The notes under the pieces are model-generated. The model made no database searches, was not told where the DNA came from, and saw nothing but the letters and a program-made list of their open reading frames with translations. DNA of 64,000 nt from Psychrobacter ciconiae (GTDB taxonomy: Bacteria; Pseudomonadota; Gammaproteobacteria; Pseudomonadales; Moraxellaceae): the NCBI RefSeq assembly GCF_904846055.1, contig NZ_CAJGYV010000001.1, positions 1,426,001-1,490,000 on the forward strand, read 5' to 3'. Of this stretch, positions 1 to 8,208 are shown piece after piece. A program made the translations under genes and the position numbers. Position 1 is the first letter of the stretch, and each line of letters begins with the position of its first letter.

Positions 1-182
1 AGCACATTTTTCCAGCCGGACAATTGCGGCTTGGTCCAGTCGCCATAAATGCGCCGGACGCTCGAGCGACCCAAGGTTGCAATCTCGCTCATGAGCGCCT
101 CAACGTGCGCCGCTGAGATGTTATCGGCATCGATTAAAACAGCAAGCTTGGCGTTGGGGTTGGGCAAATCCGGCGTGAACAT
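1..182 (-). CDS. NYN-domain protein, N-terminal part (gene runs off the window)
   Basis: The reverse strand encodes about 60 residues from an ATG at 182 and continues past base 1. The opening has the typical NYN (PIN-like nuclease) first strand, VLIDADN near residues 14-20, with the acidic residues expected at the metal site. It is followed by a segment around RRIYGDW and a WTKPQLSGW stretch, which I recognise from proteobacterial NYN/LabA-type proteins. Members of the family are predicted ribonucleases, and some carry a C-terminal OST-HTH RNA-binding domain that cannot be seen here. The gene lies downstream of pta on the same strand, separated by a terminator, so it is probably transcribed on its own. 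Confidence 0.75.
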   Translation of the reverse strand, partial: MFTPDLPNPNAKLAVLIDADNISAAHVEALMSEIATLGRSSVRRIYGDWTKPQLSGWKNV

Positions 183-256
183 GGTGAGCAACCAAAAAAA
201 AGCAATGCCCTATTGTAGTGGTCGGTGGGGTCGTTGTCATCTGTTGTCATTAAGCA

Positions 257-289
257 ATAAAAAACCGACCTTAGTAAAGATCGGTTTTC
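257..289 (-). terminator. Rho-independent terminator after pta
   Basis: Read on the minus strand, the arms AAAACCGATC and GGTCGGTTTT form a hairpin with one G-T pair and run into a T-rich tail. It lies 26 bases past the pta stop codon and separates ackA-pta from the NYN gene. Confidence 0.75.
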
Positions 290-314
290 ATTAAAAATTA
301 TTTATTTTAACGAG

Positions 315-2462
315 TTACACCGCATCGCTTTCGGCTTGAATGGCGGTTAACGCGATGGTGTAAATGATGTCATCAACCAAAGCACCGCGTGACAAATCGT
401 TGACCGGTTTGTTAAGACCTTGCAGCATGGGACCCACACTAATCACATTAGCGCTGCGCTGAACCGCTTTGTAGGTGGTGTTGCCGGTGTTTAAATCAGG
501 GAAAATAAACACGTTGGCTTGACCTGCTACTGGCGAGTCCGGCGCTTTTTGTTTGCCAACGCTCATCACCGAGGCGGCGTCATATTGCAAAGGTCCATCA
601 ACGGCTAAATCTGGCGCGCGTTCGCGAACGATTTCGGTGGCGCGAGTGACTTTTTCAACGTCCGCGCCTGCGCCCGATGCGCCGGTTGAGTAGCTGATCA
701 TGGCGACTTTTGGGTCGATGCCAAAGGCGGCTGCCGACTGCGCCGATTGAATGGCAATCTCGGCAAGCTCCTCTGCTGTTGGGTCAGGGTTAATCGCGCA
801 GTCGCCATACACCACGACTTGCTCAGGAAGCAGCATAAAGAAAATCGATGACACCAGCGAGTATTGCGGCGCGGTTTTAATCAGCTGAAAGGCAGGTCTT
901 ACCGTATTGGCGGTGGTGTGAACGGCTCCTGAAACCAAGCCGTCAACTTCATTCAGCTGAAGCATGGTTGTTCCTAAAAACACCGTGTCTTTTAATTGCT
1001 CAGCTGCCACAGTTTCTGAGGTTTTACCTTTGCGGCGCTCAACGACTGCTGCGATATATTTGCTCATATCGATGCTGGCAGGGTCGATGATTTCAAGATC
1101 GTCAGGTAAGGTCAAATTCAAGTTTTTAGCGACTTTTTCAACGTCTTCGCGTTTGGCAAGCAGCACACAGTTGGCAATACCGCGGCTTTGGCAAATGCAG
1201 GCGGCCTCTACTGTGCGCGGCTCATCGCCTTCAGGCAGCACAATGCGCTTGTTCGCCGTTTGCGCTTTTTTGACCACTTGATGGCGAAAGGCAGCAGGCG
1301 ACAGTCGCGGCTGACTGTTGGTAGAGAAATACGCCTTAATCCAGCTTAAATCCAAATGCGCCGCCACATATCGGGTCACGTCTTGGGCGCGCTCAATGTC
1401 ATCGCTTGGGATTTCTGAGTTCATATTGAGCAGATTTTGCACGGTAGCAAAGCTGTCGGTATTCACCGTCATCACCGGAATGCCGGTTTTTAGTGCCGAC
1501 TGCCAAAGCTCAGTGACCGCATTGTTTGGCATCTCGCCGCCCGTCAATACCAGCCCTGCTAACGGAATGCCGTTAATACAAGCTAAAGCCGCCGCAAGCA
1601 ATAAATCATCACGGTCGCCAGGAACGACAATCAATGTGCCGCGTTTGAATACCTCGTCCGCTCGCGCCACTGAACGCGCCATAAGGCTGATATTATTGAT
1701 GCGCCGTGATTTTGCCTCACCCACATTCAGCCAGCTGGCATCAAGCTCAATGGCAATGTCCCACGTTCTTGGCACCGACAACGTATTGCTAAACGGCACA
1801 ACGCCAATCAAGCGAAACGCTTCGGTATTAAACGCCGGTAGCGACTGATTAACCGCTTGCATAAAGTTGCTATCGAGGCTGACCATAGCTTCACCGGGGG
1901 CGACCGGCTGATTTTCAAATTGGTTGGGAATATCTTGAACGCGCATCAAAATGCAGCCCAAATTGCGTTCATGGTCGATGCCGCCAAACTCGCGCGCATG
2001 GACTTCAAGCTTTTCTGCCAAATGCGACGGGTTATTGAGGTTGGCAGTTGCCACAAAAATGATTTTGGCATCTAAAGCATTGGCAATGCCGCGGTTAATT
2101 TGCGACGCATAAGAGGCATCATTAGTAGGAACTAAGCCCTCACAAATGACCACATCATGATGACCTTCGATGGAGTGAAAGTTCACTACCACTTCTTCCA
2201 TCAGCTCATCCACATTACCGCTTGCCAGCATCCGCTCAACGCGCTGGCGGTTAATGGAAGCCGGCGGCGTCAAACCAAACGCATGCGTGGTCAATGCCGA
2301 TGAGCTGTCAAGTCGGCTTTGCTTATCCAGCGGATCATCTTGCAAAAATGGCTTCATAAACGCCGCTTTGACGCCGTTATAATCAAGGGCGTGGATTAAG
2401 CCAAGTGCCGCTGAGGTCACCCCAATGCCGCGGCTGATGGGAACCAGTAAAATGGTTTGCAT
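315..2462 (-). CDS. pta: Phosphate acetyltransferase (long, three-domain type)
   Basis: Converts acetyl-CoA and phosphate to acetyl phosphate and CoA, the first half of the Pta-AckA acetate pathway in the cytoplasm. The 715-residue protein has the long gammaproteobacterial architecture: an N-terminal P-loop-like DRTGG-associated region starting at MQTILLVPISRG, a middle domain, and a C-terminal PTA/PTB catalytic domain from about residue 390 (KRIVLPEGDEPRTVEAA). The C-terminal active-site region includes SYSTGASGAG and VDGPLQYDAA. It lies 40 bases behind ackA on the same strand, so the two are very probably one operon. Length and motifs are normal for the long Pta form. Function is secure from family knowledge. 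Confidence 0.96.
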   Translation of the reverse strand: MQTILLVPISRGIGVTSAALGLIHALDYNGVKAAFMKPFLQDDPLDKQSRLDSSSALTTHAFGLTPPASINRQRVERMLASGNVDELMEEVVVNFHSIEGHHDVVICEGLVPTNDASYASQINRGIANALDAKIIFVATANLNNPSHLAEKLEVHAREFGGIDHERNLGCILMRVQDIPNQFENQPVAPGEAMVSLDSNFMQAVNQSLPAFNTEAFRLIGVVPFSNTLSVPRTWDIAIELDASWLNVGEAKSRRINNISLMARSVARADEVFKRGTLIVVPGDRDDLLLAAALACINGIPLAGLVLTGGEMPNNAVTELWQSALKTGIPVMTVNTDSFATVQNLLNMNSEIPSDDIERAQDVTRYVAAHLDLSWIKAYFSTNSQPRLSPAAFRHQVVKKAQTANKRIVLPEGDEPRTVEAACICQSRGIANCVLLAKREDVEKVAKNLNLTLPDDLEIIDPASIDMSKYIAAVVERRKGKTSETVAAEQLKDTVFLGTTMLQLNEVDGLVSGAVHTTANTVRPAFQLIKTAPQYSLVSSIFFMLLPEQVVVYGDCAINPDPTAEELAEIAIQSAQSAAAFGIDPKVAMISYSTGASGAGADVEKVTRATEIVRERAPDLAVDGPLQYDAASVMSVGKQKAPDSPVAGQANVFIFPDLNTGNTTYKAVQRSANVISVGPMLQGLNKPVNDLSRGALVDDIIYTIALTAIQAESDAV

Positions 2463-2502
2463 AGTCAGTCCTTATTATCCCTAATTTTTATAAATGCGTG
2501 CC

Positions 2503-3729
2503 TTAAAGCCCAAGTGTTTGACGGGTTTCTTTGGCGATTTGACACTCTTCATCAGTTGGGATGACCCAAAGCTCAATGCTGCTGTCCTCAGAATGAAAGC
2601 TGCCTTCTGCACCGCCGGCAAGCGCTTTGTTTTTATCTTCGTCAAATTGAATACCAAAATGACGCATCACATCCAAAATGCGCGCTCGCGTTGAGGCGGA
2701 ATTTTCGCCAATGCCGCCGGTAAAGACAATTCCGGTAAATTCAGGCAGCGCACAGCTTAAGCTTGCCAAATATTTGCCCGCGCGGTAGCAAAACATCTCA
2801 ATGGCAAGTTGCGCGTTTTCGTTGCCTTCACTGGCAGCTTGCTCAATGGTTCGCAAGTCGTTTGACAGCCCTGAAATGCCTAAAAGCCCGCTGTTGTGGT
2901 TCAGCATATCGTTGACTTCTTCCAAGCTCATACCAAGCTTGCGCTTTAAGTGAACGTGAAGACCGGGGTCAACATCACCGCTACGCGTTCCCATCATCAG
3001 ACCCTCAAGCGGGGTCAACCCCATGCTGGTGTCCAAGCTTTTGCCATCATAAACGGCGCTTGCTGAGCAGCCATTACCTAAATGCGCCGTCAGCCAACCA
3101 TGAGCGCCTTGCGCATCCGTGATGTCGCTTGCACGCTCAGACACATAAGCGTGAGACGTGCCATGAAAGCCGTAGCGGCGAATTTTTTCTTCCTCATAAA
3201 GCGCATTTGGAATCGGATAGCGATAAGCCACCGGCGGCATGGTTTGGTGAAATGCCGTATCAAAAACGACCACTTGCGGGATGTCAGGATAAATCGCTTG
3301 AACTGCCTCAATGCCAAGAGCGTTGGCAGGGTTATGCAGCGGCGCTAAGATTTTTAAGCGCTTAACTTCTTCTAAGACATGGTCATCAACCTTGACCGCT
3401 TGTGAGTATTCACGGCCGCCATGAACCACGCGGTGACCAACAGCGATAAAATGATATTGCTCAAGCAGTGCCAAGATTTTTTGTAGCGCCAACTGATGAC
3501 GACCGCCAGGGATAGTGATTTCAAGCTTTTCACCGTTCAAGGTCGTGTGCTTGATGCGGGCGGTATCGAGCCCTAAGTTTTCGGCAAGCCCTGTGATTCG
3601 GGTTGATTCATCTTCGCTAATCAGTGCATATTTGATCGATGATGAACCACAGTTTAATACCAGCGTTGGGTTGGTTAAGGTTGATTTTACCGAACTGCGG
3701 TCGCTAAACGTTGGGGCGCTGTCACTCAT
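2503..3729 (-). CDS. ackA: Acetate kinase
   Basis: Interconverts acetyl phosphate plus ADP and acetate plus ATP, working with Pta just downstream. The 408-residue protein shows the ASKHA-fold signatures: LVLNCGSSSIKYAL near residues 23-36, the GHRVVHGG segment, FDTAFHQTMP, the GFHGTSH signature, GNGCSASA and TGGIGENS near the C-terminus. The first about 20 residues before the phosphate-1 motif are a short extension. The ATG at 3729 is preceded on the minus strand by an AGGA-like ribosome site. Normal length, no anomalies. Its upstream leader contains a 10-bp inverted repeat, described separately. Confidence 0.97.
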   Translation of the reverse strand: MSDSAPTFSDRSSVKSTLTNPTLVLNCGSSSIKYALISEDESTRITGLAENLGLDTARIKHTTLNGEKLEITIPGGRHQLALQKILALLEQYHFIAVGHRVVHGGREYSQAVKVDDHVLEEVKRLKILAPLHNPANALGIEAVQAIYPDIPQVVVFDTAFHQTMPPVAYRYPIPNALYEEEKIRRYGFHGTSHAYVSERASDITDAQGAHGWLTAHLGNGCSASAVYDGKSLDTSMGLTPLEGLMMGTRSGDVDPGLHVHLKRKLGMSLEEVNDMLNHNSGLLGISGLSNDLRTIEQAASEGNENAQLAIEMFCYRAGKYLASLSCALPEFTGIVFTGGIGENSASTRARILDVMRHFGIQFDEDKNKALAGGAEGSFHSEDSSIELWVIPTDEECQIAKETRQTLGL

Positions 3730-3872
3730 ACTCTGTCCTTAGATATTGGCTATTGATAATCACTCATAACTTGGGCGTTGCCATCAAGATATTAAAACTT
3801 CCTTAAGCTCATAATTTCAAAATCTGACCGTGATAGCAACAAGGATTTAACAAAAATCGTCTTGATAGCGGG

Positions 3873-3914
3873 CAATTTGCTGCAAAGTCTTTTAATTCAA
3901 GGCTCAGCAAATTG
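3873..3914. repeat. Perfect 10-bp inverted repeat upstream of ackA
   Basis: CAATTTGCTG at 3873-3882 and CAGCAAATTG at 3905-3914 are exact reverse complements, 22 bases apart. The element lies about 145-190 bases upstream of the ackA start. It could be a hairpin in the ackA-pta leader or a dimer operator with a wide gap. Confidence 0.6.
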
Positions 3915-4042
3915 TAAGTAATTTTGTCAAAAATAGCATAAATGAGATATTTTGTCTCAATTATTAAAAATTAAAAGTCAAAAAGCCAAAAAATTAGTCC
4001 AAAACCGCTTTTAAGTTACTTTGCCATAAAAAAAATTAGGCA

Positions 4043-4070
4043 TTACTTTGCTACCACCCCATGGTACAAT
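4043..4070 (+). promoter_or_regulatory. Possible sigma-70 promoter toward lptM-lysA
   Basis: TTACTT at 4043-4048, a 16-base spacer and TACAAT at 4065-4070. Start of transcription would be near 4077, giving a leader of about 210 bases before lptM. The -10 is good and the -35 weak, so this is a suggestion only. Confidence 0.35.
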
Positions 4071-4205
4071 CAAACAATTGTCAATCTGATAAAAACGATT
4101 TGCCAATCATAACTACCGCTCAAGCAAGGTTTGACAATAAGTCATTTCCATCGCGCCCATATTCAAGATAAAATGCTAGCAGCGCTGAAGCCAATGACCA
4201 GCGCC

Positions 4206-4234
4206 GCTTAACTTATGCTTAACGGACGCTTAAC
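4206..4234 (+). repeat. Three GCTTAAC heptamers at 11-base spacing
   Basis: GCTTAAC occurs at 4206-4212, 4217-4223 and 4228-4234, each start exactly 11 bases from the last, so all three lie on nearly the same face of the helix. An inverted partial copy, TTAAGCG, follows at 4245-4251. They end 55 bases before the lptM start and look like a multi-site operator; no regulator is identified. Confidence 0.5.
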
Positions 4235-4289
4235 CAAGATAAATTAAGCGTTTTAACAAGCGTAGACCCTCATTGATAAGGCGTAGGCT

Positions 4290-4559
4290 ATGAGCAAGTT
4301 AGATTTTTCTTTAAAAACAACCAAGGCTATCGGCGCGTTGTTTCTCGTGCTGTCTTTGACCAGCTGTGGTCAAAAGGGCGACTTGTATCTAGTCAAGCCC
4401 GACTCAGGGCTGCTAGAATCAGCAGATCAAATCGCAAGCACCAGTAACCCGCAAGATGCCGCCTTTGCCAAAGTCGATGACAACGACTACGACCAATCAC
4501 GCTATTTACAGCAAAAGCAGGTCTTGCCTGACAATAACGATGACCCAAACGATTACTGA
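4290..4559 (+). CDS. lptM: Small outer-membrane lipoprotein, LptM (YifL) family
   Basis: An 89-residue lipoprotein. The hydrophobic signal (about residues 12-25) ends in the lipobox LTSC, followed by the family hallmark CGQKGDLYL directly after the modified cysteine. In Enterobacteria LptM binds the LptDE translocon and helps its disulfide maturation; that role is inferred here by family. The position just before lysA-dapF is the conserved setting of this gene in Gammaproteobacteria. The C-terminal half is acidic, Gln/Asn-rich and probably disordered, making the protein somewhat longer than the E. coli form (about 67 residues). Confidence 0.85.
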   Translation: MSKLDFSLKTTKAIGALFLVLSLTSCGQKGDLYLVKPDSGLLESADQIASTSNPQDAAFAKVDDNDYDQSRYLQQKQVLPDNNDDPNDY

Positions 4560-4571
4560 TGGCAATCAACT

Positions 4572-4619
4572 AAAAAGCTAAGAAGCTAAAAGGTTAAAAA
4601 GCTAGAAGGCTAAAAACTA
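4572..4619 (+). repeat. Six degenerate 8-bp tandem repeats
   Basis: Units in register are AAAAAGCT, AAGAAGCT, AAAAGGTT, AAAAAGCT, AGAAGGCT and AAAAACTA. They begin 12 bases after the lptM stop and lie in the 215-base gap before lysA. The array is non-coding and diverged, so present-day slippage is unlikely. Confidence 0.7.
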
Positions 4620-4774
4620 AGTAACGCTGCAAAAATGAACCAATCATTTGCAAAACACATTAAAAAATAACCAAGGATGACTGCCAGTTTGCTTTTTTAT
4701 CTGCAAATTTCTTGTAAAAAAGTGACAAAAATACTGGCAACCATAACCATTACGACAGCAATAAGAGCACTGTT

Positions 4775-6112
4775 ATGACTAATTTTAAGGAAAATTCAGC
4801 CCAATCAACGGGGCGCTATATCGACCCAAAAGCGCTGACCGAGGCACTCCCTGCGCTTCATTACAGCTACGACTCACTCTGCTTTGATGAGGTAAGCGTC
4901 AGCGAGCTTGCAAAAGCGTACGGCACGCCGTGCTATGTGTACTCAAAGCAAGCCATTTTGGCAACCTATCAAGACTACAGCGACAGCTTTGCCGCTATTG
5001 ACCATCAGATTTGCTACGCGGTAAAGGCAAACTCAAACTTAGCCGTTTTAGGAATTTTAGCCAAAGCAGGGGCAGGGTTTGACATCGTCTCGCGCGGCGA
5101 GCTTGAGCGCGTGTTGGCAGCTGGCGGCGCGGCAGATAAAGTGGTGTTTTCAGGTGTTGGCAAATCGCGTGATGAGATTGCCTTTGCTTTAGAACAAGGC
5201 ATTGGCTGCTTTAACGTAGAGTCCATCAGCGAGATTGCGCTGATTAATGAGATTGCAGGGGTAATTGGTGTTCGCGCGCCCATTTCTTTGCGCGTTAACC
5301 CTGATGTCGATGCCAAAACCCACCCGTACATCTCAACCGGACTTAAAGACAATAAGTTTGGCATCGACCATAACGTTGCCGTTGCCGTTTATGAAGAAGC
5401 TGCTACTCTTGACAATATCGAAATCAAAGGCATTGATTGTCATATCGGCTCGCAGTTGACCGAGGTTGCGCCGTTTGTTGCCGCCCTTGATAAGGTGATT
5501 GAGCTGATTGCTGCCTTAAAAAACAAAGGCATTCACTTGTCGCACGTTGATTTGGGCGGCGGTCTTGGCGTTCGCTACATTGATGAAACGCCGGTCAGCA
5601 TTTATGATTTTGCGCAAGCCTTATTGCCAAAATTAACTGAGCTTGGTTTAAAGCTGTTTTTAGAGCCGGGTCGCAGTATGGTTGCCAATGCTGGAATTTT
5701 ATTGACCCGAGTTGAGGTGTTAAAGCCCACCGAGCATAAAAACTTTGCCATTGTTGATGCGGCGATGAATGATTTGATTCGCCCTGCGCTTTATCAAGCG
5801 GAAATGGCGGTGATTCCCAACGTCTTGCCCGAGGGCGGCGAAAACGATCGCAACTTAAAAGCTTGGGATATCGTGGGCGCGGTTTGTGAAACGGGCGATT
5901 TTTTAGCCAAAGATCGCCGATTGTCACTAAATGTTGGCGATATTTTGGCGGTGACAGGCGCAGGCGCTTACGGCTTTGTGATGAGCAGCAATTACAATTC
6001 ACGACCGCGCGCTTGTGAGGTGATGGTCGACGAAGACCGCCACCAAGTCATTCGTCCGCGCGAAACCATCCGTGAGCTGTTTGCCAGCGAGCGCTTATGG
6101 AGCGATAATTAA
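4775..6112 (+). CDS. lysA: Diaminopimelate decarboxylase
   Basis: PLP enzyme that decarboxylates meso-diaminopimelate to L-lysine, the last step of lysine synthesis. The 445-residue protein has the alanine-racemase-like barrel with the PLP lysine in CYAVKANSN (K84), the HIGSQ motif, the glycine-rich phosphate-binding loop DLGGGLGVRY, EPGRS, and the catalytic-cysteine motif CETGDFLA in the C-terminal domain, closing with RPRACEVMVD. About 30 residues precede the usual start of homology. dapF, which makes its substrate, follows after a terminator. Confidence 0.97.
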   Translation: MTNFKENSAQSTGRYIDPKALTEALPALHYSYDSLCFDEVSVSELAKAYGTPCYVYSKQAILATYQDYSDSFAAIDHQICYAVKANSNLAVLGILAKAGAGFDIVSRGELERVLAAGGAADKVVFSGVGKSRDEIAFALEQGIGCFNVESISEIALINEIAGVIGVRAPISLRVNPDVDAKTHPYISTGLKDNKFGIDHNVAVAVYEEAATLDNIEIKGIDCHIGSQLTEVAPFVAALDKVIELIAALKNKGIHLSHVDLGGGLGVRYIDETPVSIYDFAQALLPKLTELGLKLFLEPGRSMVANAGILLTRVEVLKPTEHKNFAIVDAAMNDLIRPALYQAEMAVIPNVLPEGGENDRNLKAWDIVGAVCETGDFLAKDRRLSLNVGDILAVTGAGAYGFVMSSNYNSRPRACEVMVDEDRHQVIRPRETIRELFASERLWSDN

Positions 6113-6150
6113 TTCCTTAGTTTTTAAAATCTTACAGTATTTTTAAGCTG

Positions 6151-6182
6151 ACCCATTGTTAAGCTAACGATGGGTTTTTTAG
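6151..6182 (+). terminator. Rho-independent terminator after lysA
   Basis: Arms ACCCATTGTT and AACGATGGGT pair over 10 bases with one G-T pair around the loop AAGCT, then six T. It sits 39 bases past lysA and makes dapF-xerC at least partly a separate unit. Confidence 0.85.
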
Positions 6183-6296
6183 TGCCAAAATAAAATAAAG
6201 TAGAATAATCCGCTTGATGGCGACCGCGATTATCATTGTGGCAAGCGCCGTGCTACTATAGCAATCACATAAAAAAATAGGATAGGACACCAAAAT

Positions 6297-7184
6297 ATGC
6301 TGATAGAATTTACCAAAATGCATGGGCTTGGCAACGATTTTATGGTCATCGATTTGGTGACGCAGCGCCTTGATTTAACGCCAGAGTTGGTGCAATTGCT
6401 GGGCGACCGCCATTTGGGCGTGGGCTTTGATCAACTGCTCGTTGTTGAGCCACCGATGCGTCCGGACGTTGATTTTAGTTACCGGATTTTTAATACCGAT
6501 GGCACAGAAGCCACCCAGTGCGGCAATGGCGCGCGCTGTTTTGCACGCTTTGTGCAAGCTCGAAAATTGTCCTTTAAACAAAGGCTTCGAGTGGAGACAG
6601 CAAGCGGGATTATCTCATTGAGCACCGACCGCTACGGCTGGGTTGAGGTCGATATGGGAAAACCCAAATTTGAGCCGGACGAGATTCCCTTTACCCCAAA
6701 AGCCATCACCAAAATTCAAAACGCCTATCATTTGGACGTTGCCGGAACGCCGGTTCAGTTGTTTGTTGCTAATATGGGCAATCCGCATGCAGTGATTAAA
6801 GTCGATGACGTCTTGGCGGCGGATGTGAAAACACTTGGTAAAGCCATTGAGTCGCATCCGGCATTTCCTGAGCGCGTTAACGTCGGCTTTGTTCAAGTGA
6901 TGAATCAGCGCCATATCCGCCTTCGAGTTTATGAGCGCGGCGTTGGCGAAACCCAAGCTTGCGGCACAGGCGCTTGCGCCGCGGTCGCGGTCGGTGTTCG
7001 TGAAGGCTGGCTTGACGAAGGCGAGGACATTCGCGCTCAGCTTTACGGCGGCAGCATGATTGTGCGCTGGCAGCAAGGCTATTCAGTGCTGATGACCGGT
7101 CCTACGGCGTTTGTTTATGAAGGCGTGTTTAGCCCTGACGGTTTGATGGCGCAAGCGGGAATTAAACCCGTTGATGCCAGTTAA
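6297..7184 (+). CDS. dapF: Diaminopimelate epimerase
   Basis: Converts LL- to meso-diaminopimelate, the substrate of LysA and a peptidoglycan building block. The 295-residue protein opens with the family signature FTKMHGLGNDFMVID. It has both halves of the two-base cysteine mechanism: C75 in QCGNGARCF and C222 in ACGTGACA, plus the GNPHAV motif. Length is a little above the usual about 275 because of a short C-terminal tail (about 15 residues, FSPDGLMAQAG onward). xerC begins 22 bases later, so the two are co-transcribed, a conserved arrangement in Gammaproteobacteria. Confidence 0.97.
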   Translation: MLIEFTKMHGLGNDFMVIDLVTQRLDLTPELVQLLGDRHLGVGFDQLLVVEPPMRPDVDFSYRIFNTDGTEATQCGNGARCFARFVQARKLSFKQRLRVETASGIISLSTDRYGWVEVDMGKPKFEPDEIPFTPKAITKIQNAYHLDVAGTPVQLFVANMGNPHAVIKVDDVLAADVKTLGKAIESHPAFPERVNVGFVQVMNQRHIRLRVYERGVGETQACGTGACAAVAVGVREGWLDEGEDIRAQLYGGSMIVRWQQGYSVLMTGPTAFVYEGVFSPDGLMAQAGIKPVDAS

Positions 7185-7206
7185 ACCGCGCGAACGCTAA
7201 ATTGCC

Positions 7207-8208
7207 ATGACCGAAAATAATCCTGCCACTGAGCAATGTTGTACCAAAAATCCGCTGTTAGCAATGTTAGATGCCGTTGATGATTGGCTCAAAGAGCTGA
7301 CCATTCAGCGGCACTCTCAGCATACTGTTTTGGCGTATTTTGCGGCGCTAAAACGGTTGGCAGAGTTTTTAGTGACAAAAAACCTTACTTGGTCGCAGCT
7401 TGATAAGCGCCAACTGTCGCAATTTGTTGCCAAGCGTTTGGAGACGGACAATCTTGCCATCAGCAGCATTCAGCAAGAGTTATCCGCCATTCGCCATTTT
7501 TATGATTGGCTGCTAAAAAATGATAACGTTTTGGTCAATCCTGCCGCGCATTATCAAATCAAACGCCAACCAAGACCGCTGCCTGCCATCGCCGATATTG
7601 ATTTACTGACGCAATTCCTTGACCAACCGCCGCCTGACGACCCCAAGCAAGCCGCGCTTTGGTCGCGAGATTTGGCAATGCTGGAGCTGCTTTATAGTAG
7701 TGGACTTCGGGTTGGCGAGTTGGTGGCACTAGATTTGGCGGATTTGGATTTAAGCAGTTGCCAAGTTCGGGTGACCGGAAAAGGCAATAAAACGCGGCTT
7801 GTTCCGGTGGGTCGCCGCGCCATTGTCGCTATTAAAGACTATCTTAACCACCGCGCGATTTGGCTTGCAAAAAATGAGATGGCACTATTTATCAGCCAAA
7901 AATTTGGTAGCCGGCTGACCACAAGAACGGTTCAAAACCGCGTAAAGCTTGCCGCAAGCCGCGCCGGAATTGCCCAAAATATCCATCCGCATTTGCTTCG
8001 GCACTGCTTTGCCTCGCATTTGCTCTCAGAAAGTGGTGATTTGCGCGCCGTTCAAGAGCTGCTCGGTCACAGCGACATCAGCACCACTCAGGTTTATACC
8101 CACGTTGATTTTGCCAAATTGACCCAAGTCTATGACAATGCACACCCGCGAGCGGTAAAAAAGCCAAACAATGCTCAAGACAAGCTTAAGCCAACCGATG
8201 ACAGTTAA
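7207..8208 (+). CDS. xerC: Tyrosine recombinase XerC
   Basis: Site-specific recombinase that, with XerD, resolves chromosome dimers at dif. The 333-residue protein has an N-terminal SAM-like core-binding domain (about residues 18-105) and a C-terminal catalytic domain with the expected residues: Arg in SSGLRVGEL, Lys in GKGNKTR, HPHLLRH (HxxR), and LGHSDISTTQVYTH carrying the second His and the nucleophilic Tyr. Its place behind dapF is the usual one for xerC rather than xerD. The last 23 bases overlap the tail of the convergent amidohydrolase gene. Confidence 0.95.
   Translation: MTENNPATEQCCTKNPLLAMLDAVDDWLKELTIQRHSQHTVLAYFAALKRLAEFLVTKNLTWSQLDKRQLSQFVAKRLETDNLAISSIQQELSAIRHFYDWLLKNDNVLVNPAAHYQIKRQPRPLPAIADIDLLTQFLDQPPPDDPKQAALWSRDLAMLELLYSSGLRVGELVALDLADLDLSSCQVRVTGKGNKTRLVPVGRRAIVAIKDYLNHRAIWLAKNEMALFISQKFGSRLTTRTVQNRVKLAASRAGIAQNIHPHLLRHCFASHLLSESGDLRAVQELLGHSDISTTQVYTHVDFAKLTQVYDNAHPRAVKKPNNAQDKLKPTDDS

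Larger units (their letters stand above)
3730..4289. other. 560-bp divergent intergenic region between ackA and lptM
   Basis: AT-rich and without a supported gene. It contains a perfect 10-bp inverted repeat (3873-3882 and 3905-3914) on the ackA side, a plausible sigma-70 promoter reading toward lptM (4043-4070), and three GCTTAAC heptamers at exact 11-base spacing (4206-4234) just before lptM. It must carry the control regions of both divergent operons. Confidence 0.7.

Noticed and set aside
3082..3365. Long reading frames on the opposite strand inside ackA
   Set aside because: They lie wholly inside a well-supported gene, lack ribosome sites and homology, and follow from its codon usage.
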